Positions 6,105 through 13,690 of a DNA stretch of 13,871 nucleotides are shown here, piece after piece. The stretch is from NCBI GenBank assembly GCA_003167015.1, contig PMUF01000477.1, forward strand, positions 1 to 13,871, in the 5' to 3' direction. Each line of letters opens with the position of its first letter. The stretch's first letter is position 1. The DNA comes from Chitinophagaceae bacterium (GTDB lineage Bacteria > Bacteroidota > Bacteroidia > Chitinophagales > Chitinophagaceae). The notes beneath the pieces were generated by a model. It saw nothing but the letters and a program-made list of their open reading frames with translations. It did no database searches and was not told the origin of the DNA. The translations under genes and the position numbers were made by a program.

Positions 6105-7019
6105 ATGACACTCCCCCCATCCTTGAATTCCGGCGATACCATCGCCATTGTCTGCCCCGCAGGCTACATGCCCCGTGAAAAGGCACAGACCTGCATCGAC
6201 ACCTTGCAGCAATGGGGCTACGCCGTCAAGACCGGTCCCACGCTCGGCGGGACATCGGAAAACTATTTCTCCGGCAACGATGACGAACGCCTGGCCGATT
6301 TGCAGGCAGCCCTGGATGACCCGGACGTCAGGGCGATCCTCTGCGGTCGGGGCGGTTATGGTCTCAGCCGCATCATCGACCGTATCGATTTCTCCCGCTT
6401 CCGGCAGTCGCCCAAATGGATCATCGGCTACAGCGATATCACCGTCCTTCACTCCCATATCGAAGCTAACTTCGATATCGCGACGCTGCATGCTCCGATG
6501 GCGGCCGCCTTCAATGACGGCGGTGCGGAAGACCAATATATCCTGTCCCTGCGCCAGGCCCTGAGAGGAGGCAAGATGACCTATGCCTGCAAACCCCATC
6601 CTTTCAACAGGCTGGGGCAGGCCACTGCACCCCTGACCGGCGGCAATCTGGCCTTGCTTGCCCACTTGGCCGGCAGCTCTTCTTCGGTCAGGACGGAAGG
6701 GAAAATACTTTTCCTGGAAGATGTGGGGGAATACCTCTACAATATAGATCGCATGCTCCGCCAGCTCAAACGCAGCGGCAGGCTGGACCGTCTGGCGGGC
6801 CTGCTCGTCGGCAGCTTTACGGATCTGAAGGACACCATGCGACCCTTCTGCGCCACAGTGGAGGAGATCGTCCGCGACTGCATAAAGGAATATGACTATC
6901 CCGTCGCCTATGGCTTCCCCGTCGGCCATGACAAGGCAAACGTTGCCCTTAAGATAAGCGTCCCTTATGAACTCAGCGTTATCCCCGGTCAGACATTCCT
7001 TATCGAAAAAGACGCGTGA
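6105..7019 (+). CDS. S66-family LD-carboxypeptidase, cytoplasmic (LdcA-like)
   Basis: A 304-aa paralog of the preceding gene with the same fold and active site: GRGGYG at 81-86, Ser110 in IIGYSDIT, Glu205 in ILFLEDVGEYLYNIDRM and His275 in FPVGHDKANVALK. Length matches standard LdcA. There is no signal peptide, so it should act in the cytoplasm on recycled murein tripeptide/tetrapeptide fragments, as E. coli LdcA does. I chose the ATG at 6105 because MTLPPSLNSGDTIAIVCPAG aligns with the family start; a TTG 39 bp upstream is in frame but adds nothing family-like. The gene is 51 bp after its paralog, probably co-transcribed, and ends 9 bp from the convergent DUF6515-like gene. Specificity for LD-tetrapeptides rather than an MccF-type substrate is inferred from the family. 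Confidence 0.92.
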   Translation: MTLPPSLNSGDTIAIVCPAGYMPREKAQTCIDTLQQWGYAVKTGPTLGGTSENYFSGNDDERLADLQAALDDPDVRAILCGRGGYGLSRIIDRIDFSRFRQSPKWIIGYSDITVLHSHIEANFDIATLHAPMAAAFNDGGAEDQYILSLRQALRGGKMTYACKPHPFNRLGQATAPLTGGNLALLAHLAGSSSSVRTEGKILFLEDVGEYLYNIDRMLRQLKRSGRLDRLAGLLVGSFTDLKDTMRPFCATVEEIVRDCIKEYDYPVAYGFPVGHDKANVALKISVPYELSVIPGQTFLIEKDA

Positions 7020-7028
7020 GTCGGCTAT

Positions 7029-7865
7029 CTATTGACCCGGGCCCGGCACTACCTCGTAGGCATCCTGTCCGTCCTGGGTGATGGGCTGATAGTAGGTGTT
7101 ATTATAGACAAGGATGTCCTCGCCGTTGACTTGCTGGTCGACGGCCCCCGTCGGTAATTCCGTGATCACGGCTCCCGGCGGTGCTACCACTACCTGGTAA
7201 CCCTGGCCGGTACTGATATAGAAGGCCCCGCCAAAATAATAATAGGTGTCGTTGCCTACCATGGTGGTCTCATATCCGTCCGGTAAGGAAGGTACCACGG
7301 CGCCTACCGGCGGCGGCACGACCGAATATCCTCCATTGCTGGGCAAATAATAACAGCCGTCGTCATAGTAATAACGCTGGTTATTGAAGTTGAACCAGAT
7401 CGCATCGGCCGCCAGCGCTGTCAGGAAAAAGCCCAACGGATGCCAGTGCGGCCCCCAATAATAGGGACGATAAGGATGGTAATAGTAAGGATGGACTCCA
7501 CGATACGCCCCCGTATGGTATACATTGACATTATCGCGGACGTTGATATTGGCACGAACATTCGCGGCCGGTCGCGCATCCACCGGCCGGTTGAAATCGT
7601 GATTGCCGACATTCCGGCCTCCACCATTGATAGTGGGCCGCGCCTCCGGAGCTGGCCTCGCTTCCGGAGCCGGCCTCGCCGCGGGACCCGGTCGGGCCTC
7701 CTGCCTCGGTGCAGCAGCGGGTCGGGCCGCGGGAGCCGGTCGGCTGCCACCGCCACCGCCGCCATGACTAAATCGTTGCGCCATGCCGCGCTGCGGACCG
7801 GCGACGATCGCCAACCCCAGTACGGCTGCAAAAACAACAGAACTATATTTAAAAGATATTTGCAT
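7029..7865 (-). CDS. Secreted DUF6515-family protein with Ala/Arg/Pro-rich linker
   Basis: A 278-aa exported protein. Residues 1-30 form a signal peptide (hydrophobic core VVFAAVLGLAIVAG, likely cut after GMAQ). A Gly-rich patch (35-40) and a low-complexity stretch of RPAPAARP/APEARP units (about 42-77) look like a flexible spacer. A Tyr/His/Pro-rich segment (123-142) precedes a hydrophobic stretch (144-155, FFLTALAADAIW) and then three related aromatic units at about 166-192, 207-234 and 254-277, each with paired Tyr, a Gly and a 'Y.VV.PP.GAVV' or similar ending. This architecture matches the DUF6515 family as I recall it; its function is unknown and envelope surface association is inference. 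It follows the DUF2092-like gene by 23 bp and is almost certainly in the same operon. Confidence 0.8.
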   Translation of the reverse strand: MQISFKYSSVVFAAVLGLAIVAGPQRGMAQRFSHGGGGGGSRPAPAARPAAAPRQEARPGPAARPAPEARPAPEARPTINGGGRNVGNHDFNRPVDARPAANVRANINVRDNVNVYHTGAYRGVHPYYYHPYRPYYWGPHWHPLGFFLTALAADAIWFNFNNQRYYYDDGCYYLPSNGGYSVVPPPVGAVVPSLPDGYETTMVGNDTYYYFGGAFYISTGQGYQVVVAPPGAVITELPTGAVDQQVNGEDILVYNNTYYQPITQDGQDAYEVVPGPGQ

Positions 7866-7888
7866 AACGCTGGATTGAAATGGGATAA

Positions 7889-8650
7889 TTAATTTTTTGC
7901 GGTTAATGGTACTAGTTTGACCTTCTTGGCTTTAAGCGGAATGGAAAAGTCGAACATCGCATCCGGAAGGGTAGGATTGACCTGCCAGTCGCTGAGCACC
8001 GCCTCATATTGAGGATTCATGGATTTGGTGGTATACACGATGACCATCTTCATGGGCAACGTAAAGGCATCGTTGGAGATCCAGAACTGGAAACTCTTGT
8101 CTGTTCCCATTCCCGCGATATGATAACACTCCTTGCCATCGATCGTTGTAAGCCCCAGGTAGACCAGTTCTTTCGAATCGGCGAGGATATCGTCCACAAA
8201 AGTCGGGTAGAAGAAATCCGCCGCGGGGAACTCGATGCCATACCGCCTGCTCACCGTATCGATCATTTCCACCAGGGATGCCGGCGCTTCGATCTGGCCA
8301 TATTGATTCCTGTCCAGGGAATAATAGCTCAGCGTCTTTCCATCAAAGTATAAATCCCTGCTGCCCCGATCCCCTTCGGATTTCACCAGCAGCTTGTCCG
8401 GGCCATGCAAATACAGGTGCTCCTCATCGGAATGCTTGATCAAACCCAGTTCCTTGCTGGTAACATCGTAATTAGACTTGATCGTTACACTGCACGAACC
8501 CAACTCCCCGATCATCGCGCTCATCTTATCGAGGATGGCGACCGCTACCGTGTCGATCCTGCGTACCTTTACAGCCTGTGCCTTCTGCGCCCGAAGCTGC
8601 GTGCTGGCAACAAAGCCTAAGAGAAGGAGAAAAAAGAATTTTTTGTTCAT
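7889..8650 (-). CDS. Secreted DUF2092-family protein (LolA-like fold)
   Basis: A 253-aa protein with a Sec signal peptide (MNKKFFFLLLLGFVASTQLRA, cut near residue 21). The mature part has DUF2092 features: an N-terminal helix 'DTVAVAILDKMSAMIGELGS', then alternating strands including HLYLHGPDKLLVKSEG and DLYFDGKTLSYYSLDRNQYGQIEAP, a central 'IDTVSRRYGIEFPAADFFYP', a strand with 'TIDGKECYHIAG', then FQFWISNDAFTLPMKMVIVY and the final 'LPDAMFDFSIPLKAKKVKLVPL'. The repeated 'sensitive to substrate then F.IP.gAkk' ending resembles LolA/LolB lipoprotein carriers, so binding of a lipid or other hydrophobic ligand in the periplasm is plausible but not shown. It heads a two-gene operon with the DUF6515-like gene and is divergent (89 bp) from the first lipoprotein gene. 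Confidence 0.85.
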   Translation of the reverse strand: MNKKFFFLLLLGFVASTQLRAQKAQAVKVRRIDTVAVAILDKMSAMIGELGSCSVTIKSNYDVTSKELGLIKHSDEEHLYLHGPDKLLVKSEGDRGSRDLYFDGKTLSYYSLDRNQYGQIEAPASLVEMIDTVSRRYGIEFPAADFFYPTFVDDILADSKELVYLGLTTIDGKECYHIAGMGTDKSFQFWISNDAFTLPMKMVIVYTTKSMNPQYEAVLSDWQVNPTLPDAMFDFSIPLKAKKVKLVPLTAKN

Positions 8651-8680
8651 GGTTCTTCATTTGAATCGTTAATAATCCGG

Positions 8681-8709
8681 TTCAATTAAAATCTAAATTA
8701 CTATTTTTG
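8681..8709 (+). promoter_or_regulatory. Probable promoter of the tandem lipoprotein genes
   Basis: TATTTTTG (8702-8709) is an exact TAnnTTTG -7 box. TTC (8681-8683) lies 18 bp upstream in place of TTG. Transcription would start near 8715 and give a leader of about 25 nt before the ATG at 8740. Confidence 0.5.
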
Positions 8710-8739
8710 ACCCATTAAAGCCCCCTAAAGCTTAATCCA

Positions 8740-9570
8740 ATGAAAAAATTATCTTTGTATCTTACAGCGCTGTTATTGCTTTTCATCTATTCCTGCAAAA
8801 AAAGCAATTCATCTTCCGGCAGTTCCAACTCCAATTCCTGGCTGTCGTCCGTCACCAACTATTCTTCACAGGAAAGCATCGTGGACTCCTTTTCTTACGA
8901 CAGCTCTCTCCGGCTCGCCAGCTTTGTGCAATTCGCCTTCGATACGTCCGGCGGCAATATTCAGTACGGCAACTGGTCGGCCATCTTTTCACTGCCCGCC
9001 GGCAGCTCGGCAGCCCCAACTTCTTATACCAACAACCTCACCGGTACCACGGAATTGCACCAGTTGACCTATGACGCTCAGGGCCGCATTATCGAGGACA
9101 GCAGCACGGGTAGCTCCGGCTGGGTGATCTATTTCGGCTATCCCAACGGGAACATCGCGATCAACGCATACTACGACGGAACCGTTGCTAACAGCATCCT
9201 GGACACCTTGTTCATGAGCAACGGCAACATCGGCAGTGTGCATGCCTATGGTCCCAACAACGCCGGAACCGCCGACTCGCTGGAAGGAAACATCAAATAC
9301 GGCTTCAGCGGGACCGCCAATCCGGGCTATCACTCAACATTGACCAACAGCATCGGCCCTCTGATCTATATCCTCCAGATCAGCGGATATGGTGGTTTCT
9401 TCGACAACATATCTCAGAAAGCGCTGAATTCGATATCCGGTGTGACCGACGGGTTGCCGGCCGGCGTGACAATACCCTACACCCTTACCACAGATAGTCA
9501 GGGCCGGCTCACACAACAGTCGGCCAGTTACGGCGGCAGCTATTCCTCGATCGTCTACCGATATTACTAA
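8740..9570 (+). CDS. Lipoprotein of unknown function, paralog A
   Basis: A 276-aa lipoprotein. The signal peptide MKKLSLYLTALLLLFIYSC places the lipidated cysteine at residue 19, followed by KK and a Ser/Asn/Gly-rich tether (to about 33). The mature domain is strand-rich, with repeated motifs of the type 'YDAQGRI' (111-117) and 'TDSQGRL' (251-257) that resemble YD/RHS-type or DUF4595-like repeat lipoproteins of Bacteroidota, and it ends in aromatic residues (IVYRYY). No enzyme motif is visible. The next gene encodes a clear paralog. The DUF4595 relationship is suggested by pattern only. A surface or periplasmic-facing outer-membrane position is likely; which side cannot be told from the sequence. 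Confidence 0.8.
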   Translation: MKKLSLYLTALLLLFIYSCKKSNSSSGSSNSNSWLSSVTNYSSQESIVDSFSYDSSLRLASFVQFAFDTSGGNIQYGNWSAIFSLPAGSSAAPTSYTNNLTGTTELHQLTYDAQGRIIEDSSTGSSGWVIYFGYPNGNIAINAYYDGTVANSILDTLFMSNGNIGSVHAYGPNNAGTADSLEGNIKYGFSGTANPGYHSTLTNSIGPLIYILQISGYGGFFDNISQKALNSISGVTDGLPAGVTIPYTLTTDSQGRLTQQSASYGGSYSSIVYRYY

Positions 9571-9577
9571 CAATATT

Positions 9578-9601
9578 GGGCCCGCCCACGTGTGCGGTCC
9601 C
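9578..9601 (+). terminator. GC-rich imperfect hairpin between the two lipoprotein genes
   Basis: GGGCCCGCCCA and TGTGCGGTCCC can pair at 9 of 11 positions around a 2-nt centre, 7 bp after the first lipoprotein stop codon. It is placed like a terminator or transcript-stabilising hairpin, but only a mixed AT-rich stretch follows, not a T tract. It might let the first gene be expressed more than the second. Confidence 0.4.
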
Positions 9602-9626
9602 GATTTAATCGATAATTAATAACGCA

Positions 9627-10469
9627 ATGAAAACATACTCCGTATCCTTATGCCTTTGCGTAATGGGTCTCTTTCTGGCCTTTTCCTGCAAAAAGAGCAA
9701 TTCCGGCAGCAGTTCATCTGCTGCATCTTCCTACCTGTCCGCTGTGGTCTCCTACGCACCCCAGCAAAAAATAGTCGATTCCTTTTATTACGACAGCACC
9801 CACCTGCTGGATACCTTTACGCAGACCATTTACGACACCACCTCGGGTTACCCCTTGTATAACAGTTATACTATTCAATTTATATACCAGAGTACGAACA
9901 CCTATCCTTCTTACTACTATCTCTACGATGTCTCCTACGGAAATTATGGCGACTATCACCTGTTGTCTTATGACGGCCAGCAGCGGATCTCCAAAGATAC
10001 CAGCCTGAGCGGCAGCGGGTATGTGACCTATTATTCCTATCCGAATAATAATGTGGTCATTGACGATTGGTTCGAGGGCACGGCCCAGGACAACCAGATA
10101 GACACGCTCTATATGACCAACGGCAATGTCAGCGCGGAAACCATCTATACATCCGATATCCCGGGTCAGCCCGACCAGCAGCAGGCCGATGTCCAATACA
10201 AGTATGCTTCGTCGGCCAATCCTGCTTATCATACTACCATATCCGATGCTATCGGCCCCCTCCTCAACAATATCACGCAGACCAATAACGGCGGTTTCGT
10301 AGATTTCCTGTCCGAAAATGTTCTCGATCTGGCGGCTGGAACAGAGTCATCTTCGCCCGCCAATTTTTCCATCAGTTATATCCAGACCCTTGATAACAAG
10401 GGCAGGCTTTCCGTGCTCACCGGAACCTCAGGCGCGGCTGCCGGTAGTATCGTCTTCAGCTATTATTGA
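9627..10469 (+). CDS. Lipoprotein of unknown function, paralog B
   Basis: A 280-aa paralog of the preceding lipoprotein. The signal peptide puts the lipidated cysteine at residue 21 (FLAFSC), followed by the same KKSNS start and a Ser-rich tether. Matches to paralog A run along its length: QKIVDSFYYDS (47-57), YDGQQRI (115-121), YVTYYSYPNNNVVI (132-145), DTLYMTNGNV (159-168), SSANPAYHTTISDAIGPLL (195-213), NNGGFVDFLSENVL (220-233), LDNKGRL (255-261) and an aromatic end, IVFSYY. The region between (70-110) is tyrosine-rich and diverged. The 56-bp gap to paralog A has no consensus promoter but a hairpin, so co-transcription is likely. No function can be assigned. Confidence 0.8.
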   Translation: MKTYSVSLCLCVMGLFLAFSCKKSNSGSSSSAASSYLSAVVSYAPQQKIVDSFYYDSTHLLDTFTQTIYDTTSGYPLYNSYTIQFIYQSTNTYPSYYYLYDVSYGNYGDYHLLSYDGQQRISKDTSLSGSGYVTYYSYPNNNVVIDDWFEGTAQDNQIDTLYMTNGNVSAETIYTSDIPGQPDQQQADVQYKYASSANPAYHTTISDAIGPLLNNITQTNNGGFVDFLSENVLDLAAGTESSSPANFSISYIQTLDNKGRLSVLTGTSGAAAGSIVFSYY

Positions 10470-10603
10470 GCCGGGTGTCGCATCCCCGTACAACGATTGT
10501 ATCGTAAATGAACACCGGCTCCGCAAAAGGCATTTAAAATCGTTGGGTACGAGTGCATTATAATATGGCATACCTTATGCGGCACAATTTACTTCACCGG
10601 TAA

Positions 10604-12619
10604 ACTACTGCTGCATCCTTTCCGCTGCTGGCAGGCGATCCATCCCACGCTCTGTCAGCGGAAAACGATATCGTCCTTTCGGTGGATGGCGCCCGCAAAT
10701 ATTTCAACAGCACCGATGTCATCGGCAAAACGCTGTCGATCAATACTGACGGCCAGTTCGAAACATTCACCGTGACGGCCGTAGCCGCCAATACACCCCT
10801 CAACTCCAGTATCCGTTTCGACCTGCTGATGCCCATTCAGCGGACAATACACCAGGACTGGAGCCAGTCCTGGACCAACTCTTTTCTCAATACCTTCTTC
10901 CTGCTTCGCCCCGGGGCTAATATTCCGGCCGTCGAACGCCAGATGACCTCCATCTTCGAAGAACACATGGCACAGGATCTTGCCACCGTCCGGAAAAAGC
11001 ATCCGAATGTCTATTATCATTATAAGCTGCAGCCCTTTTTGCAGATGCACCTCGACAAGACCTACAATGCCAACAATGGCATTAACCAATGGAGCGATGT
11101 CAGCTACTCTTATATCCTCGGCGGTATCGCCCTTTTTATCCTGCTCATCGCCTCTATCAACTTCATCAACCTGAGCCTGGCCCGATCGTTGCGCCGCGGT
11201 AAAGAAATCGGTGTGCGGAAGATCTCCGGCAGCACCCGGGGACAGTTGGTTGTCCAGTTCGTCAGCGAGTCCCTCCTGCTCAACCTTTTTGCCTTTATCC
11301 CCGCCTTTATCCTGGTGCAGCTCACGCTGCCTGCTTTCAGCCAGCTCGCGGATAAAGAACTATCCATCACCTACCTGTTCCAATCCTCCACCCTGGTGCT
11401 CTTCGCCGCATTACTCATCATCAATACCCTGCTCTCCGGTTTATACCCGGCAATGGTGCTGTCCGGATTCAACCCCGTCCAAACCCTCTACGGGAAATTC
11501 CGGCTCACCGGCAATAACTACCTCGGCAAAAGCATGGTGGTCCTGCAGTTCGTCATCGCTGTCTTTCTCATCTGCGGCACCATCGTCATGCAACAGCAAT
11601 TCCGTTTCATGCTCGAAAAAGATCCCGGTTACCAGGCCGCTGGGGTCGCCTATATACCCCTGCCCGACAACAGCGATGAGATCAGCACCGCTGCCTTCAA
11701 AAACAGGCTGGCCGTCTATCCATCCGTCACGGCTACAGGCCTTATCAGTAGTGATTTCATGAACACCAATACCACCCAGATCGCCATTGACGGGCACGAT
11801 ATGTACGATGTCTCTTACTTCCAGATCGATCAGCATGTCCTGCCTTTGTTGAAAATACCGGTCCTTACCGGGCGCAATTTCACCGGCAACACAGGCGATT
11901 CGCTGTCCTGCATCGTCAATGAATCCATGGTAAAAGAGGCCGGCTGGAAAGACCCCATCGGTCATCGGATCCAATGGGATAACCATGCCTACACCGTCGT
12001 AGGAGTAGTGAAGGATTTTCATACGTCGTCCATGCATGAAAAAATTCACCCGGCCCTCATCATGAATAGCGAACATTTTTCCTATGGCAACCTGCTCGTG
12101 AGGATCGATCTGCGGGCTAAAGAGGCTGCCCTGACCGTTTTGCGCAACAACTTTAAGACGATCTATCCCTTTTATCCATGGGACTACGGTTTTATGGATG
12201 ATATCTTGGCCGATCAGTATCAGAACGACAAACGCTGGACGACGATCGTCACCGCCGCCGCTATAATGGCCATCTTCATCTCCTGCCTTGGCCTCTTCGG
12301 TCTGGCCACCCTTTCAATTGAGCAAAGAGTGAAAGAGATCGGCGTTCGCAAAGTGCTGGGGGCAGGGGTTCTCGATATATCCCTGCTGCTGTCACGGGAT
12401 TTTGTCCGGCTGGTTTTCATCGCTTTCCTCATCGGCGCTCCCCTGGCCTGGTATTTCTCTAACCGTTGGTTGCAGGACTACGCCTACCGGATCTCTCTCT
12501 CCTGGAGCCTGTTTCTGGCCGTGGGCGTACTCACCCTGGCCATCGCTCTGCTGACCGTCGGCATCCGCGCAGCCCGGGCCGCCACCGCCAATCCCGGCAT
12601 CAGCCTCAGATCAGAATAA
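10604..12619 (+). pseudogene. FtsX/MacB-type ABC transporter permease, N-terminus missing
   Basis: Two duplicated FtsX-like halves are recognisable in residues counted from a GTG at 10682. The first half keeps membrane helices at about 144-166, 196-217 and 234-260 and the loop signature KEIGVRK (174-180). The second half is complete: helix 284-303, a periplasmic domain, helices at about 523-545, 576-592 and 607-626, a second KEIGVRK (551-557) and the typical end ANPGISLRSE. Bacteroidota members are usually near 800 aa and start with a membrane helix and a periplasmic domain. Here family-like sequence (SFPLLAGDP, then NDIVLS) continues upstream of the GTG to about 10613, then meets an in-frame TAA at 10601-10603. 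Roughly the first 120-130 residues, including helix 1, are gone, and no other frame in 10470-10600 supplies them. The GTG is the first usable in-frame start and has no obvious ribosome binding site, so I call it a pseudogene; a shortened product is the alternative. Confidence 0.75.
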
Positions 12620-12652
12620 ATGAGAACGGCACCCCGGGCGGGCATCGCCAAG

Positions 12653-12688
12653 ATCGATTAAATCTGCCTTCACATAGATTTAATCTAT
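12653..12688 (+). promoter_or_regulatory. OxyR-type operator upstream of oxyR
   Basis: ATAG-ATTTAAT-CTAT (12674-12688) is a perfect match to the ATAG-N7-CTAT dyad bound by OxyR, and fits the LysR T-N11-A rule. A weaker copy, ATCG-ATTAAAT-CTGC (12653-12667), lies 6 bp upstream, starts 21 bp apart, close to the 22-bp two-dyad layout of E. coli OxyR sites. Seen another way, GATTAAATCT (12656-12665) and AGATTTAATC (12676-12685) are a perfect 10-bp inverted repeat with a 10-bp spacer. The site ends 10 bp before the oxyR ATG, so autoregulation is the natural reading. A possible -7 box, TAACTTCG (12688-12695), starts at its last base. Confidence 0.75.
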
Positions 12689-12698
12689 AACTTCGCGC

Positions 12699-13634
12699 AT
12701 GACTTTCGTCCAATTGGAATATATCGTCGCCGTAGACACCTATCGCCATTTTGCCATCGCCGCCGGTCACTGCTTCGTTACCCAGCCTACGCTGAGCATG
12801 CAGGTACACAAACTGGAACTGGAGCTGGGAATAAAAATTTTCGATCGCAGCAAACAGCCCGTCATCCCGACCGAGGCAGGACGCGAAATCATCGAACAGG
12901 CCCGCAAGATCCTGGGCGAACGACACGTCATCGGCGAGATCGTCCAGGCCAAAAAAGGAGTCCTGACCGGCGAATTGCGCATCGGTATCATCCCCACCCT
13001 CGCCCCTTACCTGTTGCCGCTCTTTATACAGGGCTTTTCAACAAAATATCCGCAGATCAAGCTGGTCGTTAATGAATTGACGACGGAATGGGTGACGACT
13101 CGCCTTCGTGAAGGCCGGATCGATGTCGGTATCCTGGTCACCCCCTTGCAGGAGAACGGTATCCGCGAACAGGTTCTCTTCTATGAAGAGCTCCTGGTCT
13201 ATGTATCAAGGAAGAACGCTGCCTATAAAAAGACGTATATGCTCGCCCAGGACATCGACCCGTCCAAATTATGGCTGTTGGAAGAAGGACATTGCTTTCG
13301 CTCACAGATCGTCCGGCTGTGCGAATTGAGGAAGGCCAGCAAGGAAGGCAGCCACTTCGACTACGAAGCCGGCAGCCTCGAAACCCTGCGCCGCATGGTC
13401 GAGCTCAATGACGGGGTCACCATCCTGCCCGAGCTGGCCGCCATGGACCTCAGCGCCAAACAACGTCAGCTGATCCGCCATTTTAAAAAACCTGCCCCCA
13501 TGCGCGAGGTCTCTCTCGTCGTCCACCGCGATTTTATCAAGCAAAGGCTCGTACAAGCGTTGAAAGAAGAGATCATCCGTTCCATCCCGGACAAGATCCG
13601 CCAGAACAAGAACCTCAACGTGATTCCGATCTAG
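12699..13634 (+). CDS. oxyR: Hydrogen peroxide-sensing LysR-type regulator OxyR
   Basis: A 311-aa LysR-type transcription factor. The N-terminal winged helix-turn-helix covers about residues 1-60 (LEYIVAVDTYRHFAIAAGHC, then TQPTLSMQVHKLELELG) and the substrate-binding-like domain about 90-300. The peroxide switch is intact: Cys199 in LLEEGHCFRSQ and Cys208 in IVRLCEL have the same numbers and 9-residue spacing as the E. coli OxyR cysteines, and Cys25 is also present. On H2O2 exposure these form a disulfide that changes DNA contacts and activates catalase, peroxiredoxin and Dps-type genes in known OxyR systems. No such target is in this window. The ATG at 12699 starts directly at the family N-terminus, 10 bp after the OxyR-type operator. 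The permease remnant ends 79 bp upstream on the same strand. Confidence 0.95.
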   Translation: MTFVQLEYIVAVDTYRHFAIAAGHCFVTQPTLSMQVHKLELELGIKIFDRSKQPVIPTEAGREIIEQARKILGERHVIGEIVQAKKGVLTGELRIGIIPTLAPYLLPLFIQGFSTKYPQIKLVVNELTTEWVTTRLREGRIDVGILVTPLQENGIREQVLFYEELLVYVSRKNAAYKKTYMLAQDIDPSKLWLLEEGHCFRSQIVRLCELRKASKEGSHFDYEAGSLETLRRMVELNDGVTILPELAAMDLSAKQRQLIRHFKKPAPMREVSLVVHRDFIKQRLVQALKEEIIRSIPDKIRQNKNLNVIPI

Positions 13635-13652
13635 CGCCCGCCCAAAATTTTT

Positions 13653-13681
13653 TTGCCCTTTCCCCCTCCACCCGTAGCTTG
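13653..13681 (+). promoter_or_regulatory. Probable promoter of the FkbM-family gene
   Basis: TTG (13653-13655), a 19-bp pyrimidine-rich spacer and TAGCTTG (13675-13681) resemble the Bacteroidota promoter with one T missing from the -7 box. Transcription would begin close to the ATG at 13691, giving a very short leader. Confidence 0.45.
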
Positions 13682-13690
13682 CAACCCAAT

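Noticed and set aside
5547..6929. A long open frame of 460 codons on the minus strand across both LD-carboxypeptidase genes.
   Set aside because: It is the antisense of two genes with complete active sites; its translation has no family motif and reflects GC-biased third positions and paralog repetition.
10318..10563. Open frame of 81 codons overlapping the end of lipoprotein B and running into the gap.
   Set aside because: It is mostly out of frame within a well supported gene and has no recognisable content in the remaining part.
10559..10564. TATAAT, a textbook sigma-70 -10 box, upstream of the permease remnant.
   Set aside because: The main sigma factor of Bacteroidota recognises TAnnTTTG, there is no -35 partner, and the following frame is broken.
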